Source: an uncultured Pseudomonadota bacterium (GTDB lineage Bacteria; Myxococcota_A; UBA796; SXON01). Taken from it: a stretch of 37,031 bases of DNA. The DNA is taken from assembly GCA_903891165.1 (NCBI GenBank), contig CAITDR010000205.1:1-37031 (forward strand). Reading direction: 5' to 3'. The translations under genes and the position numbers were made by a program. Shown piece by piece: positions 14,959 to 23,391 of the stretch; the stretch's first letter is position 1; each line of letters opens with the position of its first letter. The notes beneath the pieces were generated by a model. It ran no database searches and was not told the origin of the DNA. It saw only the letters and a list, made by a program, of their open reading frames with translations.

Positions 14959-16881
14959 ATGCTCATCTTCCTTCTGGCTGCCTGTTCCGAGTATGACCTG
15001 TCCGACAAGGACAACCAACCGGGTAAACTGGACTCTGAAGGGAATGTGGTGGACGACTCCTCCGGCGAGGATCCCGTCGAAGAAGAGTGCAACGGTGTGG
15101 ACGACAACGGCGATGGCAACATCGACGAAGGTTTTAACGATACCGACGAAGATGGGATCGCGGATTGCCAGGACGATACCTGTGAAGTGGGCTTGGAAGC
15201 CGCTGGATCGGTGACCGTTCTGGACGAATGTAAGGCATTCGATGCCGGGCAGGTGGCCGATCCCTGGGACTTTAACCTGAAGTGGGAGTACCGGAACAAC
15301 GGTATGTCCGTGGTGCTGCCGGTGGTGGGCAACCTGTCCGATGACAACGCGGATGGCGTGATTGACAGCCTGGATACCCCCGATATCGCCTTCACGGGCT
15401 ATGGGAGCGGCGAGGTTCACGTCGTCAGTGGGGATACCGGAACACTGATCTGCAAGGCGACGGGCTTCTCCAGCGACGGCGGGGTGATCATCGCCGATGT
15501 GGATGGCGACGGTGTGAATGACATTGTTGGGCCTGGCAACAATGGCAAGGTCAAGGCGCTGAACAACGACTGCTCGCTGAAGTGGCAAAGTGCCCAGACC
15601 TATGGCTTTATGTACCCGGTGACCACGGCAGCCGACCTGGACGGGGATGGCGATGTGGAGGTGGTGGCCGATGTGGCGGTCGTTAATGGCATCGACGGCA
15701 GCAACGTCGCAGCCTTGGCCCCCGCCAACTCCATGTGGCGTACGCCCATCGTCGCCGACCTCGATCTGAACGGAAACCAGGAGATCATCCTCGGGAGTAC
15801 GGTCTACCGGGCCAACGGGGCGGCCTGGTGGTCGGTGCAGGGGGCTTCGGGATCGTCCTGCTTTGGAACGGTGCAGGATACGGATGGAGATGCCGAGGCA
15901 GAAGTCGGATTTTCCTGCGGCCAACGCTTTATCATGTACGACCACGACGGCACAAAGAAGTGGGAGAAGTCGCTGGCGGTGGCCAACCCGGGGCCGCCCT
16001 GTGCGGGGGACATCGACGGCGACGGGCTGGTGGAGATCATCGCTCCCAATGGCAACCAGATCGCGGCCTTTGAAAATGACGGCACCCCGAAGTGGACCAC
16101 CCGGATGCAGGACTCTTCGGGGGCCGCAGGTTGTTCGGTGTTCGACATGAACGGAGACAATACCTACGAGGTGATCTTCGCGGATGAGATTGCCTTGCGC
16201 GTGTACGATGGCGCAACCGGATCGGTGTTGTACGAGAACCGCAACCATGGATCGGTCACCTATTTCGAATACGCCACCGTGGCCGATGTGGACAACGATG
16301 GCTCCGCCGAGATCATGGTGGTCAACAGCTCCGGTGCGCTGGGCGGTCTTACGGTGTTCGGGCATTCCGGTGCAGGCTGGCCTTCCGCAGGTCCTACCTG
16401 GGGCATCCATGACTATGCCGCTACCAACCAGAACTCCGACGGCAGCATTCCTACCAACCCGACGCCCTCCTGGCAGTCCTACAATATCTTCCGGGGCCGT
16501 CCCTACGCGGATATCCCCGGCAGTCCGGATCTCGTAGGAGCTATCACGGATACCTGTGTGTCGTCCTGTGGGGAGCGGATGGGGGTGGTCTATGTGGCCT
16601 ATCAGGTGCAGAACCAGGGTGGGGCGGACTCCTCGGCCACCTCCGTGAGTCTATATGTCGTGAATGGTGGTGTGGAGACGCTGTTTGAAACCCAGGTTGT
16701 ACCGGTAGCCACTTCGGGTGAAGCGCAGGCGGGCGGCAGCTTCGCTGTGCCTCTGGCATCCACCGGGGACGGCGGCTTCATCCTGCGTATCGACGACGAT
16801 GGAACCGGCATCGGGCTGGTTTCGGAGTGCGACGAGGACAACAACGTCCACGTCTATCCCGAGACCTTCTGCGGGCGCTGA
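14959..16881 (+). CDS. FG-GAP/VCBS repeat lipoprotein with one MopE motif and a CARDB-like C-terminal domain
   Basis: The ATG at 14959 gives MLIFLLAAC, a minimal lipoprotein signal; an earlier in-frame start at 14899 would place twenty polar residues in front. The 640-residue protein has an acidic linker with a partial MopE motif (EECNGVDDNGDGNIDEG, about residues 42-58). A beta-propeller of FG-GAP/VCBS repeats follows, with recurrent aDvDGDGxxD phrases such as IADVDGDGVNDIVGPGNNGK and AADLDGDGDVEVVAD (about residues 110-500). The last 110 residues resemble a CARDB-type Ig-like domain (VYVAYQVQNQGGADSSATSVSLYV). This is a calcium-binding, surface-exposed adhesion or scaffold protein with no enzymatic residues seen. 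Its stop shares a palindrome with the convergent sulfatase-like gene. Confidence 0.87.
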   Translation: MLIFLLAACSEYDLSDKDNQPGKLDSEGNVVDDSSGEDPVEEECNGVDDNGDGNIDEGFNDTDEDGIADCQDDTCEVGLEAAGSVTVLDECKAFDAGQVADPWDFNLKWEYRNNGMSVVLPVVGNLSDDNADGVIDSLDTPDIAFTGYGSGEVHVVSGDTGTLICKATGFSSDGGVIIADVDGDGVNDIVGPGNNGKVKALNNDCSLKWQSAQTYGFMYPVTTAADLDGDGDVEVVADVAVVNGIDGSNVAALAPANSMWRTPIVADLDLNGNQEIILGSTVYRANGAAWWSVQGASGSSCFGTVQDTDGDAEAEVGFSCGQRFIMYDHDGTKKWEKSLAVANPGPPCAGDIDGDGLVEIIAPNGNQIAAFENDGTPKWTTRMQDSSGAAGCSVFDMNGDNTYEVIFADEIALRVYDGATGSVLYENRNHGSVTYFEYATVADVDNDGSAEIMVVNSSGALGGLTVFGHSGAGWPSAGPTWGIHDYAATNQNSDGSIPTNPTPSWQSYNIFRGRPYADIPGSPDLVGAITDTCVSSCGERMGVVYVAYQVQNQGGADSSATSVSLYVVNGGVETLFETQVVPVATSGEAQAGGSFAVPLASTGDGGFILRIDDDGTGIGLVSECDEDNNVHVYPETFCGR

Positions 16882-16888
16882 TCAGCGC
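16875..16888. terminator. Palindrome carrying both convergent stop codons
   Basis: GCGCTGATCAGCGC is a perfect 14-base palindrome. The central TGATCA supplies the TGA of the plus-strand gene (16879-16881) and the TGA of the minus-strand gene (16884-16882). There is no T-run, so terminator function is tentative. Confidence 0.5.
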
Positions 16889-18228
16889 GGGGAACCTTCC
16901 ACATAGCCCAGCTGGCGGAGCTGCTCCTGCAGCTCCGCAGGGACCGCTACCCGATCGATGGTTCCGGGCCAGCCGGTCCTTTCGATAAACCGGCGTAGCT
17001 CCTCTTCCAACCGTGCTTCTGCGGGAAGGCTCTCCGCGGGTTGGAGCTGAGAGGGATCCTGGTCCAATTGCCAGAGCTTCCGATCCGGCATCCGCAGGAC
17101 GGGTGGAGGCCCGGCCAGCCCCGCCTCCTGGTAGTTCTGGATAGGGGCAAATTCATAGCCTTTGTTGCGTGGATTCCTGCTGTAGGCCCAATTGTTAAGC
17201 GTCGCCACCAGGGCCCCGCCCTCCACCTCAGAGATCGCGGCAAGGTCTGGCAGGTCTCCCCCTGAAAATGCAGGACGAAGGTCGCGTCCCATCCAGGATG
17301 ATGGGGCAGCAACCCCTAAAAGTGCCGCGAGGGTAGGCGCCAGATCCTGTATGGCAACCGTTTCGGTCGCCACCCCAGCCGGGATCCGCCCCGGCTGCGC
17401 CAGGATCAGGGGGACATGCAGCACCGCATCGTAGCCGGAGGCAAAATGGTGGAGATAGGGCTGCGGATTGCCGAGCTGCTCGCCATGGTCGGCGGTGAGG
17501 ACGACCAGCGTATCCTTGCGGTGACCGGTGTGGTCCAGGGCTGCGAGGAGCTTGCCCACCTGCAGGTCGGCGTGGGCTACCTCCGCATCGTAGCGGGCGC
17601 GGATGTTGTCGAGATCCGCTTCGGTAAATGCGGGATTTCCGCTCATTCCCGCCAGAAGGGAACGGCTGCTGCCGTCGATGGGGCCCGCGTAGGCCGGATC
17701 GCGGAAGTCGGCTTCGCCGGGATGTTCGTCGTAGGGCGCATGGGGGGCCATCAGGTGGACCCAAACATAAAATGGAGGCTTGGCCTGCTCCAGGATGGTG
17801 ATGGCATCGGCGGTGGTGGCGACATCGCGCGGAAGACGTTTGACGGTGTGCTGTTCCTGAAAACCCGGCCAGGGCAGCTCGCCTCCGTTGGCCAGGATCG
17901 CCGCCGTCTGGTAGTCTTGACCTGTCAAGAGACCTGCCAAAGTCGGCAGTCCTTCCCTCCCGATCGCGCTGTTCTGTCGTACCCCGTGCAGCACCGGGGG
18001 CAGCGAGGTCTGCAGCGTCATCAGGGCGGGCCGCGTGGCCCCCCGGGGGCTGATCATCCGGGTGAAACGCTGGCCCTCCATCGCAAGTTTATCGATGTTG
18101 GGAGATGTAGGGCGATCATAGCCATAGGCACCGAGGTGGTCCGCCCGAAGGGTGTCAATGCTGATCACCAGCAGGTTGGGCCCGGCCGGGGAGCTGCAGG
18201 CGACCAGCAGGCTCAACAGTCCCATCAC
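16882..18228 (-). CDS. Sulfatase-like hydrolase lipoprotein (alkaline phosphatase superfamily) with Thr at the nucleophile position
   Basis: The 448-residue product starts MMGLLSLLVAC, a short lipoprotein signal. The sulfatase fold is plain. ISIDTLRADHLGAYGYDRPTSPN opens the domain, with metal ligand Asp25. MAPHAPY (His163) and TADHGEQLG (Asp247, His248) complete the metal site. The activation motif expected as (C/S)xPSR reads GATRPALM, so Thr65 replaces the Cys or Ser that would become formylglycine, and PS is PA. Thr nucleophiles occur in phosphotransfer and phosphodiesterase members of the superfamily. The substrate may therefore be a phosphoester rather than a sulphate ester (inference). 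Its ATG overlaps the stop of the VKOR/DsbA/FGE/TlpA gene by four bases (ATGA). The iterated 15-base element lies inside it. Confidence 0.85.
   Translation of the reverse strand: MMGLLSLLVACSSPAGPNLLVISIDTLRADHLGAYGYDRPTSPNIDKLAMEGQRFTRMISPRGATRPALMTLQTSLPPVLHGVRQNSAIGREGLPTLAGLLTGQDYQTAAILANGGELPWPGFQEQHTVKRLPRDVATTADAITILEQAKPPFYVWVHLMAPHAPYDEHPGEADFRDPAYAGPIDGSSRSLLAGMSGNPAFTEADLDNIRARYDAEVAHADLQVGKLLAALDHTGHRKDTLVVLTADHGEQLGNPQPYLHHFASGYDAVLHVPLILAQPGRIPAGVATETVAIQDLAPTLAALLGVAAPSSWMGRDLRPAFSGGDLPDLAAISEVEGGALVATLNNWAYSRNPRNKGYEFAPIQNYQEAGLAGPPPVLRMPDRKLWQLDQDPSQLQPAESLPAEARLEEELRRFIERTGWPGTIDRVAVPAELQEQLRQLGYVEGSPR
17915..17931. repeat. 15-base iterated near-palindrome, copy 2 (LLTGQ element)
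   Basis: TTGACCTGTCAAGAG occupies 17917-17931. With two upstream bases, the palindrome extends to arms TCTTGAC (17915-17921) and GTCAAGA (17924-17930) around CT. It codes Leu-Leu-Thr-Gly-Gln in the sulfatase-like gene. Confidence 0.7.
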
Positions 18229-20558
18229 AGGCTCAGAAGCTCCGTCACCAGCTCTTCGATGCGGCGGTCCCCGCCGGGCGGAATTCCCGTGGTGCGCAGC
18301 CGGATAGTGCCGTCCTTCCGCACCCAGAGTGTGGTGGGCAGACCCCGGTTGGGGAAGGTGGCCATCATCACGCCGTTGGGATCGCGGACCAGGGTGAAGG
18401 GCATGGGGTGAGCACCCAGCCAGGTCGCCACCTTGTCGTCGTCTTTATCCACGTTGATGCCCAACACCTGGAGGCCCTGCGCCTTGTACTTTTCGTACAT
18501 GCTGGCCAAGAGCGGCATCTCCTTCTGGCAGGGACCACACCAGGTGGCCCAGAAGCTGATCACCGCGGGCTTCCCAGCGAGGCTGCTGCTGCTGAACTTG
18601 CCACCGCCCACCTTGGGAAGCTCGAACGTCTCCAGCTTCTCCCCCACATCCCGGCCGGGTACCACCTCTGGGGCGGCGGGGGTGGGCGGTCCCTCACAGC
18701 AGCGAAAGCCGGTGGCCATATCCTTGCTGTCGGCCGCAATATCGTCGCGATAGTAGCCGCAGCGGGCCGACTCCCCAGAGGAGTAGGATCCACCTTTCAG
18801 GCCCGCCGTTGCCGGGGTCAGGCCCACCCACTCCTTCACACCACCGGTCAGATCGTAGATGCCGTCCGGGGTGGCACACAACGGGTGGTTCCCGGTGAGC
18901 AGCTCGCCCACCGCGTCCGGATTGCGCGAGTCGGCACAAGCGCCGGCCTTCCGCTGGTCGCCATAGCCATAACGTTTGCCACGGATGTCGTCGTTGCTGG
19001 CGATTCCATCTTTATCCTGGTCAATCGCCAACTCTCCGGTGCAGGCACTCAGCCACTCCAACTCGGTACACAGCCGCTTGCCCGCCACCGCACAGGCATT
19101 GCGGGCGTCGTACCAGGAGACCCCGCGCGCGGGGGCCAAGCCAGCCACACTTGCGGCGGCATTCCCGCGGAAAGAAGCCTCAAAGCTGTCGATCTTCAGT
19201 CCGGGGATCGCCGCCACGGCCACCTGAGCTGCCCCGGTCACTGCGCCGGTGGTCTCGGTGTTCACCTTGACTTCCAGGTCCAGAAGCTCCTTGTTTCCTG
19301 CCTTTTCCGCCTCCACCACCGCGCGAAGAATCTCGATGGGCTGCGCGCCGGCCATTTGGCGACCGTTTACAAAAAAGGTGGGCGTGCCGGTCACACCGAG
19401 TTCCTTGCCCAATTCCGTCGCCTTGCGCACGGCGGCCACACTGGCGGGATCGTCGATACAGCTCTGGAAGTCTGCCTCGTCCAGGCCGATCTGACCGGCA
19501 ATACGGCGGTAGGTCTTGTCGCCCAGTTCCCCTTGACGATCAAAGAGCTGGTCGTGCATCTCCCAGAATTTTCCCTGTTTATCGGCACAGTGTGCAGCGA
19601 CGGCGGCCTTGCATGCTTCCGGGTGCATACTGCGCGGGAGGTCACCCGCGTTGCAGTCCAGGTTGAGGGGAAAGTAGACATAGCTGACCTGCACATCCTG
19701 CGGGTATTCCGTCGCAAGTTGATGCAGACTTGTAGCCAGACGTTTACAAAAAGGACATTGGAAGTCGCTGAACTCCACCACCTGCACCGGGGCCTTGTTT
19801 TTGCCTAGGAAGGGCAGGCTTGCGGGCAGCTTCACGGCGGCGCGTGCAGCGGGAAGGCGCAGTTTTTTTGTCTCCCCGTCGGCAGCGGAGGCCGTGGCTG
19901 CTGTGGCTGTCGTGGGAGCGGCCGGTGCCGCGGCGGCAGCCGATGGAGGAGGAGGCGCCAGGACGGCAGCCTTGGCCGCCTCTACCATACGTGCCTTGTC
20001 CAGGTTGTAGCCCTGCAAGCTGCCCAACAACAGCAGGCCCCAGGCCAGTACCGAGCCGCCCACCAGACGCGGCGCCTCGAAGGGGAGGTTGGTGGAAGTG
20101 GTCACAAAATTCCGGCTGCCTACCACCCCCAGGATCAAGAGGATCCCGTTCACAATGTAAAGTGCAATACAGAAGAGACACCAGGCTTTGATGATGGTGG
20201 CGCTGACCCAGGCGAGGTAGGCGCTGTAGATCACGCAGAGCAACGCCATCGCGCCCAATGCCGCCGCATAGCGACGATCCTGGCGGCTGCGGGCCAGGAT
20301 GCCCAGACCCATCGCCAGGGCATAGGTGGGAATGGCCAGCACCGACTGTGGAATCCCAAAGATCTCGGACTCAGGCGCCGAATTGACCGAGGAGCAGGAA
20401 AAGCCCTCGCCGAAGTCACAGAGTGCGGTCCCGATACCTGCACCATAAAAAAGATCCAGGTGCAGCCGGCTCAGGTAGAGGGAGATCCCCAAGCCCGTTC
20501 CGGCCGTTCCCAGCACTGCCGCCAGCCAACCTGTTCCCGGCCCCTGTTCCTCTGCCAT
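18225..20558 (-). CDS. Four-module fusion: VKOR, DsbA-like, FGE-like and TlpA-like domains
   Basis: GGAGG lies five bases before the ATG at 20558. The 777-residue protein has four modules. Residues 10-185 form a VKOR domain with five hydrophobic segments, Cys47 and Cys55 (FSCSSVNS) and the quinone-site pair CLFC (127-130). After an Ala/Pro/Thr-rich linker, residues about 255-425 form a DsbA-like thioredoxin fold with CPFC (268-271) and cis-Pro in TGTPTFF. Residues about 475-622 match the FGE-sulfatase/SUMF1 fold: GVSWYDARNAC, GKRLCTELEW, YDLTGGVKEWV, LKGGSYSS and TGFRCC. The Cys pair used by catalytic FGE enzymes is not aligned (SYSSGESARC). Residues about 635-777 are TlpA-like with CGPC (674-677). 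The parts outside the membrane should face the periplasm. It combines disulphide generation, transfer and TlpA-type exchange. Confidence 0.88.
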   Translation of the reverse strand: MAEEQGPGTGWLAAVLGTAGTGLGISLYLSRLHLDLFYGAGIGTALCDFGEGFSCSSVNSAPESEIFGIPQSVLAIPTYALAMGLGILARSRQDRRYAAALGAMALLCVIYSAYLAWVSATIIKAWCLFCIALYIVNGILLILGVVGSRNFVTTSTNLPFEAPRLVGGSVLAWGLLLLGSLQGYNLDKARMVEAAKAAVLAPPPPSAAAAAPAAPTTATAATASAADGETKKLRLPAARAAVKLPASLPFLGKNKAPVQVVEFSDFQCPFCKRLATSLHQLATEYPQDVQVSYVYFPLNLDCNAGDLPRSMHPEACKAAVAAHCADKQGKFWEMHDQLFDRQGELGDKTYRRIAGQIGLDEADFQSCIDDPASVAAVRKATELGKELGVTGTPTFFVNGRQMAGAQPIEILRAVVEAEKAGNKELLDLEVKVNTETTGAVTGAAQVAVAAIPGLKIDSFEASFRGNAAASVAGLAPARGVSWYDARNACAVAGKRLCTELEWLSACTGELAIDQDKDGIASNDDIRGKRYGYGDQRKAGACADSRNPDAVGELLTGNHPLCATPDGIYDLTGGVKEWVGLTPATAGLKGGSYSSGESARCGYYRDDIAADSKDMATGFRCCEGPPTPAAPEVVPGRDVGEKLETFELPKVGGGKFSSSSLAGKPAVISFWATWCGPCQKEMPLLASMYEKYKAQGLQVLGINVDKDDDKVATWLGAHPMPFTLVRDPNGVMMATFPNRGLPTTLWVRKDGTIRLRTTGIPPGGDRRIEELVTELLSL

Positions 20559-20586
20559 CCAACCTCCGCGTTGCCCACGCTATAGC

Positions 20587-23373
20587 TCAGGGAAGGTCCA
20601 GCCGGTAGACCACACCGCTGTTGCTGCCGGCGCCGTCGTAGCCGGGCGCTCCGACGATCAGGTCGTCGTCGCCGTCCCCGTCAAAGTCACGTCCGCCTAC
20701 CATCCCGGTGCCCAGCGCATCCCCGGCGTTGGTCCCACCGATCACGGCATCGAAGCCCGTGAGGTTGCCGCTCCAGCTGGCTCCATCGGTGTGGATCCAC
20801 ACCGCACCCGCATCTACGCCGAAGAAGTCCTCCTCCGGGTCCCCGATCAACACATCGTCGCTTCCATCGCCGTCAAAGTCGAAGAAGGCCACCTCGCCGA
20901 GACCGGCGGGGGTGGGGAAGTCGACATTGGCATCGGCGTCGTAGGCGGCTGCGGCCAGGGAGCTGGCACTCCACCACAGACCCACCCAATCATTTGTGAC
21001 GGAGGTCAAAAGTAGGTCGGTGGCACCGTCGCCATTGGCATCTCCCTGCGTGACGATGCGGTCGGTGCCCAGGCCACTGCCCGCCACGGCACCGTAGATC
21101 GTCGTCTGGGCCACATTGGCGACGGTGAGGGTTCCCAGAAGGCTGCCGCCGGGAATCAGGTAGACGGCTCCACCGCCCGTGACCAGGGTGGACACCTCCG
21201 GCGCCCCCGCAAGAATGTCGGCATAGCCATCGTTGTCCATGTCCTGCACCTGTACCGACCAGCCCAGCTGGTCGTAGCTGGTGGTGCCGTTGATCTGGGC
21301 GCTGGCGTTGATCAGGTTCTTGTCGCCGCTGTGGGGACCGGGGAAAATGCCGAGTACACCCTGGCGGCTGAGCGGGTAGGTGTAGTCATAGGGGTTGCCG
21401 GTGACCACGTCGGGGATGCCGTCCCCATCCAGGTCGCCCGCGGCAGCGTTGCGGGTGCCGTCGGCGGTGTTGTCGCCGGTCCAGGTGCTGGCCGCGTCGT
21501 CTTCGGTGGTGTTGCTACCCATGAGCGGAGAGAGGAAGGAGAAGGACATTCCGTAGTGGGTGCTGTGGTCATCGCCGGAGGCCAGCAGATCCACCCCGCC
21601 ATCTCCGTTGAGGTCGGCAAAGTTGCTGGAGAGCAGCCCGAAGCCAAGCTGGGTGGAGCTGACGAATGTAGTCCCGATTACATTTGCGCTGGACAGCGTG
21701 GAGGCGGTGTCCGCCCCATTCACCAGGTTTACAGCAGCAATCACCCAGACGGTGGTCACGGTGGTGGAGGAGAGTGCCAGATCCTCGTCGCCGTCGCGGG
21801 TCAAGTCCCCGCCAATCGCGAGGCTGCTGGCGCCGCCGATGGCATCACTGGCGGCGCGGCCCCAGACCATACCACCTTGAATGTCTGCAATCGGAAAATC
21901 GTTGACCAGACCGGAGCAGTCGTTATCCTGGTCATCCCAGATCTCGGCCTCCGGACCGGTCACCGAAGCATCGGTGTCGTTGCAGTCGGCCCCGCCCACG
22001 GCAAAGCCCTGGACGCCGTCGGCATCCTGGTCGTAGTCGTCGTTTCCGGCGCAGTCGCTGTCCACACCATCGTACCAGGTGTCGGCAGCAGCCGGGTTGA
22101 TCGATGCGTTTTCATCGTCGCAGTCGTCTATGCCGTAGATGTAGCCGTCGGCATCCTGGTCATAGTCGTTGTTTCCGGCGCAGTCGCTGTCCACCCCGTC
22201 GTACCAGGTGTCCGCGGCACTGGGGTAGGTGGAAGCGGCGCTATCGTCGCAGTCGTCCCCGGCGAAGGCGGTGGGAATGTGGCCGTCGCCGTCCTGGTCG
22301 TAGTCGTTGTCCAGACCGCAGTCGGAGTCGATGCCGTCATACCAGATCTCGGTTGCACTTACATAAATTGTTGAATCGGTATCGTTACAGTCCGTACCGG
22401 TGTAGTCGGCACTGGCCTGACCGTCCGCATCCTGATCGTAGTCGTCGTTGCCGCCGCAGTCGGTGTCCTCGCCATCGTACCAGGTGTCGGGGGCACCGGC
22501 GTAGAAGGAGGGGTTGGTATCGTCGCAGTCGTCGCCCCCGTAGTCGTCACTGGCGCCACCATCGTAGTCAAAATCGTAGTCGTTGTTCCCCGCACAGTCG
22601 GCATCGACGCCGTCGTACCATTGATCCGGCGCATTGGGATAGGTGGAGGCAGAGGTATCGTCGCAATCACTTCCGCCACCCGACTCTGCCGCCTCGCCAT
22701 CGGCGTCCTGATCGTAGTCGTTGTTGCCGGCGCAGTCTGCATCCACACCATCGTACCAGTTGTCCTCGGCCCCAGTATAGACCTGAGCGTCGATGTCATT
22801 GCAGTCATCACCACCAAATTCTCCAGGTCGGTGGCCATCCTTATCCTGATCGAAGTCGTCATCCCCCGCGCAGTCGGAGTCCACATCGTCGTACCAGATC
22901 TCCGTGGCGCCAGGGTACACCGTCGTGTTGGTGTCGTCGCAGTCGTCGCCCCCGGAGGTGATGCTCGCCGAGCCGTCGCCATCGGCATCCTCCTGCACCA
23001 GGGCGGTGATGGGCAGCTGCTCGAATTCCCCGGAGTCTTCGTCGGTAACGGTGAGCGTGCCCAGGTAGTTGCCCCAGGCCGAGGGGCTGAGGGTGAGGCT
23101 GAGGGTGGCAGCTTCACCGGGAGCTGGATCTGTCAAGTCAAAGCTGCTTTGATAGTCAGCCGTGTGATCTGCATCTACCGATGCCACCAGTGCCAGTGTG
23201 GTCCCACCGGTGTTGCTCACCTGCACGTCCAACACGGAGGATTGACCTGTCAAGAGCGTGGGATAGTCGAGGGCAGCGGGACTCAACTTGAAGGCCGCTG
23301 CGCCCGGCTTGGGGCTTGAATCGTCCGGTTTTTCGGTTCCAGTACAGGCGGCCAACAGGGTGATCAACAGCAT
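20587..23373 (-). CDS. MopE-like/FG-GAP lipoprotein with an Ig-like N-terminal domain
   Basis: The 928-residue product starts MLLITLLAAC, with AGAGAGG about ten bases upstream. Residues about 28-125 are an ASH/choice-of-anchor-like Ig domain (VQVSNTGGTTLALVAS). Eight MopE-type repeats follow (about 130-500), of a variant form: GDDCDDTNPSFYAGAPDTWYDGEDTDCGGNDDYDQDADG, quoted here as two adjoining parts GDDCDDTNPSFYAGAP and DTWYDGEDTDCGGNDDYD. In this form the usual ExCDG is replaced by a Trp-Tyr-Asp-Gly phrase, leaving two Cys per repeat. The remainder is an FG-GAP beta-propeller with NFADLNGDGGVDLLASG, GDLDGDGIPDVVTG, QDMDNDGYADILAGAPE and FDFDGDGSDDVLIGDP. This is a large surface lipoprotein, probably calcium-binding. 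It is the first gene of the unit whose next gene is the disulphide-machine fusion, 28 bases downstream. Confidence 0.87.
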   Translation of the reverse strand: MLLITLLAACTGTEKPDDSSPKPGAAAFKLSPAALDYPTLLTGQSSVLDVQVSNTGGTTLALVASVDADHTADYQSSFDLTDPAPGEAATLSLTLSPSAWGNYLGTLTVTDEDSGEFEQLPITALVQEDADGDGSASITSGGDDCDDTNTTVYPGATEIWYDDVDSDCAGDDDFDQDKDGHRPGEFGGDDCNDIDAQVYTGAEDNWYDGVDADCAGNNDYDQDADGEAAESGGGSDCDDTSASTYPNAPDQWYDGVDADCAGNNDYDFDYDGGASDDYGGDDCDDTNPSFYAGAPDTWYDGEDTDCGGNDDYDQDADGQASADYTGTDCNDTDSTIYVSATEIWYDGIDSDCGLDNDYDQDGDGHIPTAFAGDDCDDSAASTYPSAADTWYDGVDSDCAGNNDYDQDADGYIYGIDDCDDENASINPAAADTWYDGVDSDCAGNDDYDQDADGVQGFAVGGADCNDTDASVTGPEAEIWDDQDNDCSGLVNDFPIADIQGGMVWGRAASDAIGGASSLAIGGDLTRDGDEDLALSSTTVTTVWVIAAVNLVNGADTASTLSSANVIGTTFVSSTQLGFGLLSSNFADLNGDGGVDLLASGDDHSTHYGMSFSFLSPLMGSNTTEDDAASTWTGDNTADGTRNAAAGDLDGDGIPDVVTGNPYDYTYPLSRQGVLGIFPGPHSGDKNLINASAQINGTTSYDQLGWSVQVQDMDNDGYADILAGAPEVSTLVTGGGAVYLIPGGSLLGTLTVANVAQTTIYGAVAGSGLGTDRIVTQGDANGDGATDLLLTSVTNDWVGLWWSASSLAAAAYDADANVDFPTPAGLGEVAFFDFDGDGSDDVLIGDPEEDFFGVDAGAVWIHTDGASWSGNLTGFDAVIGGTNAGDALGTGMVGGRDFDGDGDDDLIVGAPGYDGAGSNSGVVYRLDLP
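23242..23256. repeat. 15-base iterated near-palindrome, copy 3 (LLTGQ element)
   Basis: TTGACCTGTCAAGAG lies in the N-terminal part of the 928-residue lipoprotein gene, again coding Leu-Leu-Thr-Gly-Gln on the minus strand. Confidence 0.7.
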
Positions 23374-23391
23374 GTGCGTCCTCTCTTTTTC

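Noticed and set aside
14929-16410. Minus-strand frame of 493 codons over the FG-GAP gene
   Set aside because: The sequence is His/Val-rich shadow coding; the plus strand has repeated DxDGDG propeller motifs.
18408-19808. Plus-strand open frame of 466 codons opposite the VKOR fusion, and another of 331 codons at 17416-18411
   Set aside because: The minus-strand proteins show complete family motifs throughout; the antisense products show none and lack credible start signals.
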